A stretch of DNA of 64,000 bases from an uncultured Paracoccaceae bacterium (lineage in GTDB: Bacteria > Pseudomonadota > Alphaproteobacteria > Rhodobacterales > Rhodobacteraceae), in contig CANKZJ010000001.1 in NCBI GenBank assembly GCA_947488605.1, positions 124,001 through 188,000 of the forward strand, in the 5' to 3' direction. The translations under genes and the position numbers were made by a program. Numbering within the stretch: the first letter of the stretch is position 1; every line of letters begins with the position of its first letter. Shown one piece after another: positions 8,402 through 16,720 of this stretch. Below the pieces are notes generated by a model. It did no database searches. It had not been told where the DNA came from and saw only the letters and a list, made by a program, of their open reading frames with translations.

Positions 8402-9385
8402 TTAGCCTTTCACATCAACCACAACCCGACCCTTCACTTGCCCCTTAAGGATGCCACGACCCAAGTCTGGCAGGTCCGACAACGTGGCAGGCTGGATCAT
8501 GGCTTCCAGCTTATCCATGGGCAGGTCTTTGGCGATCCGCGCCCACGCACGAACACGGTTGTCATAGGGTTGCATCACACTGTCGATGCCCAATAGGTTC
8601 ACTCCGCGCAGCAGGAACGGAATAACGGTTGCCGGCAGCCCGGCCCCACCGGCCAAACCAACGGCAGAAACAGACGCGCCGTATTTCATCTGGCCCAAAA
8701 CACGCGCCAGCATGTCACCGCCCACGGCATCAACACACCCACCCCAGGTTTCAGCTTCCAAGGGCCGTTTTGTGGTCTCGTTGATCTCTTCGCGCGCCAC
8801 GATCTGCGTGGCACCCAGCGATGTCAGGTAGTCCGTCGTTTCGGGGCGTCCCGTGACCGCAGCAACCGGATGGCCAAGGTTGGCCAAAATCGCTGTTGCC
8901 ACCGATCCTACGCCACCGGCGGCCCCCGTCACCAATACTGGACCGTCTTTGATCCCGTGATCTTCAAGCGCCATAACCGCAAGCATTGCAGTAAATCCGG
9001 CCGTACCGACAGCCATCGCCTGACGTGTGTCCAGACCATCGGGCAAGGGCACCAACCAATCCGCTTTTACGCGGGCTTTTTGTGAATATCCGCCCCAATA
9101 CGCCTCACCCACGCGCCAACCGGTCAACACAACCTTGTCACCTGGCTTGTAGCGCGCGTCATCTGAAGCTTCGACCGTGCCTGCAAAATCAATGCCAGGA
9201 ATGTGCGGATAGTTCCGCACCAACCCGCCACCGGGGCCAATGCAAAGCCCGTCTTTGTAGTTCACCGTTGAGTATTCAACAGCAACAGTCACATCGCCTT
9301 CGGGCAGTTGATCCAAGCTCAACTCTTGCACAGCGGCATGCGTCTTGCCCTCTTCATTCTTCTCAACCACCAAGGCCTTAAACAT
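8402..9385 (-). CDS. acuI: Acrylyl-CoA reductase (NADPH), YhdH/AcuI family
   Basis: Zinc-independent medium-chain reductase of 327 residues. It reduces acrylyl-CoA to propionyl-CoA, detoxifying acrylate made during DMSP breakdown. Seen: the MDR N-terminal signature VNYKDG (41-46), the PHIPGIDFAGTV segment (60-71) and the NADPH-binding glycine-rich loop LVTGAAGGVGS at 151-161. Catalytic zinc cysteines are absent, as expected. It follows dmdA by 85 bp on the same strand; the dmdA-acuI pairing is typical of roseobacters and fixes the assignment better than sequence alone. The ATG at 9385 has an AGAGGAAT ribosome-binding site. Related YhdH quinone-oxidoreductase-like proteins would look similar. 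Confidence 0.92.
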   Translation of the reverse strand: MFKALVVEKNEEGKTHAAVQELSLDQLPEGDVTVAVEYSTVNYKDGLCIGPGGGLVRNYPHIPGIDFAGTVEASDDARYKPGDKVVLTGWRVGEAYWGGYSQKARVKADWLVPLPDGLDTRQAMAVGTAGFTAMLAVMALEDHGIKDGPVLVTGAAGGVGSVATAILANLGHPVAAVTGRPETTDYLTSLGATQIVAREEINETTKRPLEAETWGGCVDAVGGDMLARVLGQMKYGASVSAVGLAGGAGLPATVIPFLLRGVNLLGIDSVMQPYDNRVRAWARIAKDLPMDKLEAMIQPATLSDLPDLGRGILKGQVKGRVVVDVKG

Positions 9386-9470
9386 CTTTATTCCTCTCTA
9401 AGGGGCGCAAAGCCCATTCTTTCTGTGTTCAATCAAACTTCCGCCGGAGGCTCCGACAGATCAGCTCGCG

Positions 9471-10571
9471 CTAAATCCAAAAGCTTTCATGCACCGTTGC
9501 CTGACGCAGTCCATCTTGGGTCTGCACCTCAAGTTCGGTGCCTTCATCCCAATGTGTCATCCGCACCATGCCAATGGCCACATTCGTTTTATAGTCGGGC
9601 GATTTCGCGGCAGAGGTTACCTGCCCGATACGCTTGCCCTTGGCCATAACCGGCCAAACCGCGTCACAAACCGGAATATCACCATGAATGGAAATCGCAC
9701 GGATTTGCTGGGTTGGCCCTTCTTTCGCCACCCGTAGTAGCGCATCCCGGCCCACACACCCAATCGCCGTCTGTGTCGAACAAAACCGACCAAGCCCACA
9801 TTCATGCGGTGTGTTTTCTCGGTTCATATCATTGCCATAAGAGAGCAACCCTGCCTCGATCCGCTCTATCAAATTGGGGCAACCGGCGTAGACATCCAAA
9901 TCCTTGCCTGCCTCAAACAATGCGTTCCAAAGCGGCATACCGTTCTTGGTGCCATCGACATAGATCTCAAAGCCACCCTGCTTGGAATATCCAGAGCGCG
10001 CGACAGCCATGCTGACACCTTGAAAATCAAACCAGCCAAAGCGAAAGAACTTGATGCCGCGCACAGCATCGCCAAACACCCGCGCCATCAGATCATCGGC
10101 CTTAGGCCCCTGCACTGCCAATGGTGAAACATCAGGCTCGTCCACCAGTACATCCAACCGGTATCCATAGGCCAACGCTTTGACCCAAAACAACAAATCG
10201 CTGTCCGCAATGGAAATCCACCACCGATCCTCGGATAATTTCAATGCAACCGGGTCATTCAACATGCCTCCCGTCTCATCAACAATCGGCACATAGTAAC
10301 ATTGTCCCGGCAACATTCCCCGCAGATCACGAGGCGTCAGCATCTGCATCAGGCGCGCCGCATCCGGCCCGCGCAATTCCACCTGCCGCTCAACCGAGAC
10401 ATCCCAGACCTGCACCGCAGATTTCAGATGGTGATAGTCCTCTTCAACACTGCGAAATACCGTTGGCAGCAGCATGTGATTGTAGACTGTGTATCCCTTA
10501 ACGCCGGCCGCTTCGACGCCGTCAGTGAAAGGGGTGCGCCGTATCCGGCGCGAAGGTGCGATAACTGCCAT
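9471..10571 (-). CDS. dmdA: Dimethylsulfoniopropionate demethylase
   Basis: Tetrahydrofolate-dependent enzyme of the GcvT fold that removes one methyl group from DMSP to give methylmercaptopropionate, the first step of the demethylation pathway. 366 residues from the ATG at 10571. Characteristic DmdA stretches are TVYNHMLLPTVF (28-39), the GPDAARLMQML region and LTPRDLRGMLPGQCYYVP (78-95), which separate it from glycine-cleavage T-protein. A longer frame reaches 10688, but the chosen ATG has GGAG seven bases upstream and follows the DinB stop codon by 4 nt, so the two are translationally linked. With acuI downstream and a BCCT transporter nearby, this forms a DMSP-use locus. Confidence 0.93.
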   Translation of the reverse strand: MAVIAPSRRIRRTPFTDGVEAAGVKGYTVYNHMLLPTVFRSVEEDYHHLKSAVQVWDVSVERQVELRGPDAARLMQMLTPRDLRGMLPGQCYYVPIVDETGGMLNDPVALKLSEDRWWISIADSDLLFWVKALAYGYRLDVLVDEPDVSPLAVQGPKADDLMARVFGDAVRGIKFFRFGWFDFQGVSMAVARSGYSKQGGFEIYVDGTKNGMPLWNALFEAGKDLDVYAGCPNLIERIEAGLLSYGNDMNRENTPHECGLGRFCSTQTAIGCVGRDALLRVAKEGPTQQIRAISIHGDIPVCDAVWPVMAKGKRIGQVTSAAKSPDYKTNVAIGMVRMTHWDEGTELEVQTQDGLRQATVHESFWI

Positions 10572-10575
10572 CAGA

Positions 10576-11076
10576 TTACTCCGGCATAAAGGGCAAATCG
10601 GTATCGTTAGGGTGCTGACCAGCAGCCGTAAGCATCGCGTGGACCTGTCCGCGATGATGGGTTTGGTGATTGAACAATTGCACAACACACATCGACATTG
10701 GCTTGGACATCTGACGTTTTACAGCGCCCGAGTACCACGACAGATCGCCAACCAGATCAATCGCACTGACGCTTTGCGCCCACAGCGTGATCCGCGCATC
10801 CATGCGAAACCTGTCCGCTGCCCACGCAGCAGGCGTCGGTGCCATATCAAAACTGTCTTCAATTGCGACGTCCGTGCTGGCCCCGTCGTCAAATCGACTG
10901 ATCCAGATGGTATCGCCCCACAACAAATGGTTCAGCGTCCGCATGATTGAGCCAAAGAACGCGCCGCGATCTTTGTATAATGCGTCATGGTCCATTGCCG
11001 GTATCATCTCGCGCAGCCCAGTATTCTGCCACGCATTGTACCGCGCCATCGTCCGGCAGTACTCTGGTGTGATCAC
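10576..11076 (-). CDS. DinB family four-helix-bundle protein
   Basis: About 166 residues of the DinB/YfiT-like superfamily of putative metal-dependent enzymes. Seen: an N-terminal helix with MARYNAWQN, a probable metal histidine in RTLNHLLWGD and a second histidine pair in LFNHQTHHRGQVHAML, the usual H-x3-H arrangement. Thiol S-transferase activity is known for some relatives; the substrate here is unknown. The GTG at 11076 overlaps the TGA of the DUF1326 gene (GTGA), which makes it a better start than the ATG at 11094. It lies between DUF1326 and dmdA in a compact operon, so a role linked to thiol or sulfonium metabolism is possible but is inference. Confidence 0.85.
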   Translation of the reverse strand: MITPEYCRTMARYNAWQNTGLREMIPAMDHDALYKDRGAFFGSIMRTLNHLLWGDTIWISRFDDGASTDVAIEDSFDMAPTPAAWAADRFRMDARITLWAQSVSAIDLVGDLSWYSGAVKRQMSKPMSMCVVQLFNHQTHHRGQVHAMLTAAGQHPNDTDLPFMPE

Positions 11077-11783
11077 GGCTTGGGGCCTTTCCAATCAATC
11101 GGGCATATCTCGGCTGATTTGCCGCCAAAATCCCAGACACGGCCGTAGTCACGGACTTTCGACCGCGTGCCGGCAGCCGCAATAATATCAGGGCCCATCC
11201 AATATTTGGAGTTGCTGACCATGACCGGATGGTCGGCGTCTTTGCCTGCCATCATCTCAATCTCGCCTTGGATTTTGCGGCCAATATAGATGCCACGCTT
11301 TGTACCTTCGCGCACGATCTCGACCTTTTCACGCTCCGCACCGATGATCTCCGACACCAGCATCGTGAACAGACCCGTTGTGCCGCCAGCCGCACCACTA
11401 AAGATTTTTAGGATGCCGTTATAGGCCTTCTGCGTCGACCGCTCATCCACATAAGCCGCCACGCGCCAGTTGCCTTCAGCCATACGGCCCGGAATATCGA
11501 CCAACAGACCGACGTTCAGTCCCGACAGGTCTTCGCCCTCAAAATGGCCTTCATCAATCGCAATCGCCATCCATGCATGGCAATGCCCTTCTGTCGGTGG
11601 ATGCGCGCCAAGGCTGACCACGCAGGGGCAGAACACCGTGCAAGAGCAGTTCAAGAACAGCTCGCCCTTGATCGCCCAATCAGTTGGCTTCATCTTGCGG
11701 CGCAGTGGATTGCTTTCCATGCGCTGATCAATGCGTTGTGAAATCGGCAGCCGGTCGGCCGGTGCCCGTTTCTTTTCAGCCAT
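11073..11783 (-). CDS. DUF1326 domain-containing protein
   Basis: 236-residue soluble protein of unknown function. The DUF1326 core begins after a basic N-terminal tail of about 30 residues, at MKPTDWAIKGELFLNC. It contains a cysteine cluster, CSCTVFCPC, near residues 47-55 that looks suited to binding a metal or forming a disulfide. The ATG at 11783 has an AGGGA site. Genes for DUF1326 and DUF2182 proteins often occur together, and here DUF2182 lies immediately upstream. A metal-handling pair is therefore plausible but unproven. The gene overlaps the DinB start by 4 bp. Confidence 0.85.
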   Translation of the reverse strand: MAEKKRAPADRLPISQRIDQRMESNPLRRKMKPTDWAIKGELFLNCSCTVFCPCVVSLGAHPPTEGHCHAWMAIAIDEGHFEGEDLSGLNVGLLVDIPGRMAEGNWRVAAYVDERSTQKAYNGILKIFSGAAGGTTGLFTMLVSEIIGAEREKVEIVREGTKRGIYIGRKIQGEIEMMAGKDADHPVMVSNSKYWMGPDIIAAAGTRSKVRDYGRVWDFGGKSAEICPIDWKGPKP

Positions 11784-11798
11784 ATCGCGTCCCTTTCT

Positions 11799-12566
11799 TT
11801 AAAAGACAGCCAAAGCCAGACCCGCAGCGATCAACGCCACACCGGTCGGTTTGATTACATGATGCCCGATATCGGGCAGTTTTTCGAATACCATCAACAG
11901 TGTCGCGAGACCCATCCAGGCAAGGCTCATCACCCCACCGACAAACCCAAGCGCCATGAAGCCCCAGCAACAGACCACACAAAATGCGCCAAGCCCCAAG
12001 CCCATGCGTAACCCACCAAAGAAACCGGTTTTCCAATGGCCCAGAAAATAGGTCATGGGCGCATGGCAGACACCGTGGCACACCTCTTTGACGCGGCTGA
12101 ATTGAAACGCGCCCACGACGATCAGCAGTGCAACAGAAAGCCACTTTGGACCGATGCCGAGCATATTGATCACGCCGCCATAAAGCAGCGCCAACTGTAC
12201 CCCTGCTATCACAGCGGCAAAGGCCACCCAAACCACAAAGTAGCCTAGCAGCAGTCCAGCCCAACCAGCGCGACTGCCATCAGCACTGACCATAAGCCGC
12301 TCGTAGGTTGTCAGCGTCGGGACCAGTGTTGGCAACATCATCGCCGCCATCATAATCGCCCACATCGCGAATAGCGGACCAAACCGTGCCATCGGCATAT
12401 CCATCGGCATGCGCGGGTCCATATCGGCCATTGCCTGCCCCATCGGGCCCGGACGGCCCAGCAGGTCAAGATCCATGTCGATGGCCATGACGTACATCAT
12501 CCACCACGCCAAAAGGATCGCCCCAAAGAACGACAGCCACAATGATGAACGGATAAGTTGCGACAA
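11799..12566 (-). CDS. DUF2182 integral membrane protein (predicted metal-binding)
   Basis: Polytopic membrane protein, about 255 residues with six or so hydrophobic segments. Seen: a methionine-rich loop around DPRMPMDMPMARF, the WAIMMAAMMLPTLVP helix and a cysteine pair in VCHGVCHAP plus FCVVCCWGFMA. These are the features on which metal binding has been predicted for the family. I place the start at the TTG at 12566, because GGGAGG lies six bases upstream; the ATG at 12617 has no ribosome-binding site and sits inside the operator-like palindrome. Transcription diverges from the GntR-type regulator. Partner of the DUF1326 protein downstream; function unknown. Confidence 0.8.
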   Translation of the reverse strand: MSQLIRSSLWLSFFGAILLAWWMMYVMAIDMDLDLLGRPGPMGQAMADMDPRMPMDMPMARFGPLFAMWAIMMAAMMLPTLVPTLTTYERLMVSADGSRAGWAGLLLGYFVVWVAFAAVIAGVQLALLYGGVINMLGIGPKWLSVALLIVVGAFQFSRVKEVCHGVCHAPMTYFLGHWKTGFFGGLRMGLGLGAFCVVCCWGFMALGFVGGVMSLAWMGLATLLMVFEKLPDIGHHVIKPTGVALIAAGLALAVF

Positions 12567-12617
12567 GGGCGTCCTCCCAAACGGACCAGTGATGCGACTC
12601 AAGACTTGCACAATCAT

Positions 12618-12643
12618 ATGTCAGACGTTTAATTGTCTGACAA
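12618..12643. promoter_or_regulatory. Probable FadR/GntR-type operator, two palindromes between divergent genes
   Basis: Two adjacent palindromes, ATGTCAGACGT (12618-12628) and TTGTCTGACAA (12633-12643), together form the perfect inverted repeat TGTCAGAC-N8-GTCTGACA. GTC-N-GAC cores are typical of FCD-domain GntR regulators. The site ends one base before the regulator's ATG, which suggests autorepression and control of the DUF2182-DUF1326-DinB-dmdA-acuI direction. Confidence 0.7.
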
Positions 12644-13393
12644 ATGAAAATTGATCCAAAGAACCCCGCTGACCTGTCAGCCCAAATCGCCAAAGCGATC
12701 CGTGATGCGATTATTTCGGGCGCCCTGCCCGTCGATGAACGCTTGCCGTCAGAAGCGGAATTGGCCGACCAGTTCGAGGTATCACGGCCAACCGTGCGTG
12801 AAGCGCTCAAACGATTGGCGGCACAATCGCTCATCCGCACGCAGCGTGGCGCGACTGGCGGTGCTTTTGTGAACCGTCTGAAATTCGAAGATGCTTACGG
12901 TCAACAGATCACAACATCGACGCTGCTTTTGTCCATGAACGAGATCAGCTTTGCGACAGCCTGCGAAGCCCGCTACGCCCTTGAACGCGCCTGCGCGCCA
13001 CTATCCGCAAAGCGCCGCACCGCCGATCATCTGGCAACCATGCGCGCTGAGACGCACCGACAAGCGCAACCCGGTTTGACCGACGAGGCCTTCTGCGCGT
13101 CCGATGTCGCCTTTCATCGGGCCTTAGTCGACGCGGCGGGCAATCCAGTGTTGTCCTACCAATTGGCTGGTGCCGTTGAAGCAATGCAGCCATTGATGAA
13201 TATGATCACTTTCAGCGCCCGCTCGCGCGAACGGATCGTTCAGATGCACACGACGATTGCAGATGCCATTGAGGCGACCGACGGAAGCACGGCAGATGCA
13301 ATCCTTGCTGAGCTGGCCGAATATACCCAAGAACTAGCGCAGAATGTGATTTCGCAGCGTGAGGCTGCACGCCACACAAATGGCGCTGACTGA
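12644..13393 (+). CDS. FadR-subfamily GntR transcriptional regulator (FCD domain)
   Basis: 249-residue DNA-binding regulator. The N-terminal winged helix (about 10-75) shows the GntR pattern LPSEAELADQFEVSRPTVREALKRL and the turn GATGGAFV. The C-terminal FCD ligand domain (about 95-230) has the usual metal-site residues, including D and H in SDVAFHRAL and a later histidine in QMHTTIADAI. The ATG at 12644 directly follows a palindromic operator and has no Shine-Dalgarno sequence, so the message may be leaderless. It is divergent from the DUF2182-DUF1326-DinB-dmdA-acuI run. In other roseobacters a GntR gene lies beside dmdA, so a DMSP- or acrylate-related ligand is a fair guess. Confidence 0.9.
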   Translation: MKIDPKNPADLSAQIAKAIRDAIISGALPVDERLPSEAELADQFEVSRPTVREALKRLAAQSLIRTQRGATGGAFVNRLKFEDAYGQQITTSTLLLSMNEISFATACEARYALERACAPLSAKRRTADHLATMRAETHRQAQPGLTDEAFCASDVAFHRALVDAAGNPVLSYQLAGAVEAMQPLMNMITFSARSRERIVQMHTTIADAIEATDGSTADAILAELAEYTQELAQNVISQREAARHTNGAD

Positions 13394-13456
13394 TCTGCAT
13401 CAATGCAGCTTAGTCCGAGGCAACCTACCCTTTCACTGTAATGAAAGGAGCATCAG

Positions 13457-13966
13457 ATGCCTGCCGCAACGAACCGTGCTGACCTGCGCCACGTCACCGA
13501 GAAAGAATATGCAAAGTTGGCAAAACTACTTGCCACACTTGATGACAGCCAAGTGTATTTCGCCCATGACGGCACAACGATCAAAAACGTCATCGGCCAC
13601 CGTGCCCATTGGACAGAACTTTTCTTTGGGTGGTATGCGGATGGGCAAGCGGGCAAACAGGTCTATTTCCCCGCCAAAGGCTACACTTGGGGCGATCTCA
13701 AACGCTACAATGCAGACCTCACAGCCAGGCAATCTGATCTGACTTGGGACGCGGTCAATGCGATGCTGCAATCCAGCTACGACAAGCTGGTCGCATTCAT
13801 TGATGCGCATTCTGATACAGACCTTTACGGCGCACCGATGAAAGGTGCCAATAACAAATGGACGACTGGCAGATGGGCCGAGGCCGCAGGTGCCAGCCAT
13901 TATCGATCGGCCGCAAAATATGTGCGCGCAGCCATCAAAGCTTCTGCTGCATCGTTGACCGATTGA
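13457..13966 (+). CDS. ClbS/DfsB (DUF1706) family four-helix-bundle protein
   Basis: 169 residues of the ClbS/DfsB family, distant relatives of DinB. ClbS is the self-resistance protein that opens the cyclopropane of colibactin; most family members, including this one, are not linked to such a cluster and have unknown substrates. Seen: the HRAHWTELFFGWYADG helix, the YTWGDLKRYNADL segment and the C-terminal GASHYRSAAKYVRAAIK helix characteristic of the family. The ATG at 13457 has GAAAGGAG upstream. It is monocistronic between the GntR gene and senC. No biosynthetic cluster is visible nearby. Confidence 0.83.
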   Translation: MPAATNRADLRHVTEKEYAKLAKLLATLDDSQVYFAHDGTTIKNVIGHRAHWTELFFGWYADGQAGKQVYFPAKGYTWGDLKRYNADLTARQSDLTWDAVNAMLQSSYDKLVAFIDAHSDTDLYGAPMKGANNKWTTGRWAEAAGASHYRSAAKYVRAAIKASAASLTD

Positions 13967-14078
13967 ACACACCATTTATTGATCAACTGCGCCAACTTGT
14001 GCTGGTGAACATGCCAGCAAAACGCGATAGAGTTGCGACAAATGCAGATCAGATCAAGCCGCCAGATCGGAACACGCC

Positions 14079-14684
14079 ATGAAAGCCATTATTTTTGGGA
14101 CCACGACCCTCGCTGCCGCTGCCGCCATCGGTCTTTATGCATGGCAGGTTCAGAACGCGGCACCCCACCCTTGCGGTGATACTGCTGTCGCAGGCAGCGC
14201 CATTGGTGGACCTTTTGAGCTGGTGTCAGAAACCGGCGAAACCGTTACGGATGTGGATGTAATCACCAAGCCCACATTGGTCTACTTCGGCTATACATTC
14301 TGCCCGGATGTCTGCCCGCTCGATTCAGCGCGCAACGCACAAGCCGCTTATATGCTGGAAGATCAGGGGCTTGACCTTGGCACCGTCTTCATCACCGTCG
14401 ACCCACCGCGCGACACCGTCGAGGTCGTGCGTGACTTCACCGATAACTTCCACGAAGACATGATCGGACTGACAGGCACACCGGAACAGATCAAAGCGGC
14501 GTCGCAAGCCTATAAAACCTACTTCCGCGCGCAGGACGATGATCCGGAGTTTTATCTGGTTGATCATTCGACCCAGACATATCTGATGTTCCCTGAAACA
14601 GGCTTCAAAACCTTCTTTCGACGTGACAGTTCGCCTGAACAAGTCGCCGAAATCTCGGCCTGTTTCATCAACCAAGTCAGTTGA
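14079..14684 (+). CDS. senC: SCO1/SenC family copper chaperone for cytochrome oxidase
   Basis: Membrane-anchored thioredoxin-fold protein that delivers copper to, or reduces, the CuA site of cytochrome c oxidase; 201 residues. An N-terminal hydrophobic anchor spans about 4-22. The copper ligands are the CPDVC motif (C75, C79) and H163 in VDHSTQ, all present. The thioredoxin-like core includes the GTVFITVDPPRD strand-loop. The ATG at 14079 starts just after the run GAACACGCC with a weak ribosome-binding site. It is followed by hemN after 71 bp, so assembly of respiratory haem-copper enzymes is the common theme. The gene symbol is by family; no oxidase genes are in the window. Confidence 0.92.
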   Translation: MKAIIFGTTTLAAAAAIGLYAWQVQNAAPHPCGDTAVAGSAIGGPFELVSETGETVTDVDVITKPTLVYFGYTFCPDVCPLDSARNAQAAYMLEDQGLDLGTVFITVDPPRDTVEVVRDFTDNFHEDMIGLTGTPEQIKAASQAYKTYFRAQDDDPEFYLVDHSTQTYLMFPETGFKTFFRRDSSPEQVAEISACFINQVS

Positions 14685-14707
14685 CGGGCAAATAATTCTT
14701 GTGCCAT

Positions 14708-14721
14708 TTGATCTGGCGCAA
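14708..14721 (+). promoter_or_regulatory. Candidate FnrL/Crp-family binding site upstream of hemN
   Basis: The 14-mer TTGATCTGGCGCAA has a full TTGAT left half and a CAA-ending right half with the 4-nt spacer of FNR-type boxes. It is centred about 42 bp before the hemN ATG. Oxygen-independent hemN genes of Rhodobacterales are known FnrL targets, so low-oxygen induction is expected. Confidence 0.55.
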
Positions 14722-14755
14722 GAAATCAGTTCCAGCATTGTGTCAAAACAGATGC

Positions 14756-16105
14756 ATGGATCATCTCGCAAACCTTCGCCGCATGGGTCTTTTTGATGCC
14801 CGCGTGCCCCGCTACACCAGCTATCCGCCCGCGACGGCGTTCAGCCCGCAAACGGGGCGCGACTTTCAAGTATCTTGCTTGCAAACACTCGATGCCGCGA
14901 CGCCGGTCTCTATCTACATCCATATTCCCTTTTGCGAGCGGCTTTGCTGGTTCTGCGCCTGTCGCACCCAAGGCACGACAACGCTCAAACCCGTCGTGAA
15001 TTACCTGCGCGTCCTGAAACACGAACTGGAACTGCTGCGCGCCACCCTGCCTGCTGGCATCAAGATGGGCCAGATGCACTGGGGCGGCGGCACGCCCACG
15101 ATCCTGCCCCCCGATATGATCCGCGAACTGGCCCAAGCGGTCAAAGATGTGATCCCACCCGCCGATGACTTCAGTTTCTCGGTCGAGATTGACCCGACGC
15201 TGGTTGATGACGACAAGATTGCAGCATTGGCAGAAGTGGGCATGACACGCGCCAGCATTGGTATTCAAGATTTCGCCCTTGATGTGCAAAAGGCGATCGG
15301 ACGCGAACAAAGCTTTGACGCGACCAAAGCGTGCGTTGACAGCTTGCGGGCAGCAGGCATCACCTCGCTGAATGCAGACCTTGTCTATGGGTTGCCATTT
15401 CAAACCGCCGAAAAACTGGCAGACACCATATCCAAGGTTCAAAGCCTTGATCCGGATCGCATCGCCTTATTCGGCTATGCGCATGTGCCGACATTCTCTA
15501 AACGCCAAAAGCTCATCCCAAATGATGCCCTGCCAGGCCAAGAGGCGCGTTATGAATTGGCCCGCCAAGCCGCGACCGCCTTTACCAAAAGCGGCTATCA
15601 ATCCATCGGGATCGATCATTTCGGCAAACCGGATGACAGTCTGACCATCGCAGCCAACGCCGGCCACCTGCGCCGCAATTTCCAAGGCTACACCGATGAC
15701 ACTTGCCCCACATTAATCGGGATTGGCGCATCCTCGATCTCGCAATTCGCGCAAGGCTATGTGCAAAATGCATCTGCCACAGCCGCCTATATTGAGCGCA
15801 TCGAAGCTGGCATGCTGTCAGGCCATCGCGGTTATAAGATGACCGAAGATGATCGGTTGCGTGCAGCGGCCATCAATATGCTGATGTGTGATTTTGAAAT
15901 AAATCTGCAAAAGCTGGATACCCACCCCAACGCCCGCGCACTCGCACCTATTCACTCAGCGATCCTGAGCGACTTTGCAGGCTATGCAGTAGCCACCGGT
16001 GATGGTTTACGGATCACCGAGGCCGGACGCCCGCTTACCCGGATCATCGCGCAAAGATACGATGGCTTTAGCGATATCGTCGCGCAGTATTCTCAGGCAT
16101 CATAA
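14756..16105 (+). CDS. hemN: Oxygen-independent coproporphyrinogen III oxidase (radical SAM)
   Basis: Anaerobic haem-synthesis enzyme that decarboxylates coproporphyrinogen III to protoporphyrinogen IX using SAM and a [4Fe-4S] cluster. 449 residues from the ATG at 14756. The cluster motif CERLCWFC (C60, C64, C67) follows IHIPF, and the MHWGGGTPT loop binds SAM; the length and the C-terminal domain match true HemN rather than HemW. An in-frame TTG at 14699 would add 19 residues with no family similarity, so the ATG is chosen. It lies behind senC, with an FNR-like box 35 bp before the ATG. Confidence 0.95.
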   Translation: MDHLANLRRMGLFDARVPRYTSYPPATAFSPQTGRDFQVSCLQTLDAATPVSIYIHIPFCERLCWFCACRTQGTTTLKPVVNYLRVLKHELELLRATLPAGIKMGQMHWGGGTPTILPPDMIRELAQAVKDVIPPADDFSFSVEIDPTLVDDDKIAALAEVGMTRASIGIQDFALDVQKAIGREQSFDATKACVDSLRAAGITSLNADLVYGLPFQTAEKLADTISKVQSLDPDRIALFGYAHVPTFSKRQKLIPNDALPGQEARYELARQAATAFTKSGYQSIGIDHFGKPDDSLTIAANAGHLRRNFQGYTDDTCPTLIGIGASSISQFAQGYVQNASATAAYIERIEAGMLSGHRGYKMTEDDRLRAAAINMLMCDFEINLQKLDTHPNARALAPIHSAILSDFAGYAVATGDGLRITEAGRPLTRIIAQRYDGFSDIVAQYSQAS

Positions 16106-16169
16106 TGCTTTGCCATTGATGTTTCGGCGTTTTGCGCCACCATAAGTGGGCAATGAAAAAGGCCGCCTT

Positions 16170-16517
16170 ATGGACATCCTCAACATCATCTTCGCACTTC
16201 TCAGCATCGGCTTAGGTTGTTTTGGCTGGTTGGCACCGCGTTACACGCTCAGCGCGCTGGACCTCACGATGGGCGAGACAACAATGGGCCTGTCCGAGGT
16301 CCGAGCCTCTGTCGGATGCCTGTTTGTGGGCATGGGCATCGGGGCATTGCTGCTTGGTTCGCCCGAAGCTTATGTGATGCTCGGCTTTTGTTGGTGCGGG
16401 GCCGCGTTGGGTCGGTTGACATCGATTGTGATGGACGGTCGAAGCCAAAAGAAATGGATTTATTTCGTTGTTGAGGCCGCAGTAGGTGTGCCCGCGATTA
16501 TTCTGAATTTGGTTTGA
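16170..16517 (+). CDS. Small four-helix membrane protein (DUF4345-like)
   Basis: 115-residue integral membrane protein with hydrophobic segments near 3-22, 45-62, 66-85 and 95-113. It resembles the DUF4345 group in size and in the GMGIGALLLG and WCGAALGRL stretches, but I am not certain of the family. The ATG at 16170 is preferred over the GTG at 16146 because the first transmembrane helix starts immediately after it. It is 65 bp downstream of hemN on the same strand and could be co-transcribed. Function unknown. Confidence 0.7.
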   Translation: MDILNIIFALLSIGLGCFGWLAPRYTLSALDLTMGETTMGLSEVRASVGCLFVGMGIGALLLGSPEAYVMLGFCWCGAALGRLTSIVMDGRSQKKWIYFVVEAAVGVPAIILNLV

Positions 16518-16720
16518 GCGCCGTATTGACGTAACTACTTGATTACAAATATAATTTATCTAAGCTGAACCCGTTTCTCTCATAACCTCGACAGGTTTTT
16601 TCTAAATTGCAATCGACTGCTTGGTAGACCTGGAAACACGAATGGGGCAGCGATCGACCTCTCCCATCAAAATTGCCCTTCTTGTAAACGGCGAAGCTCA
16701 GCATCGAGGCAAATGACAGT

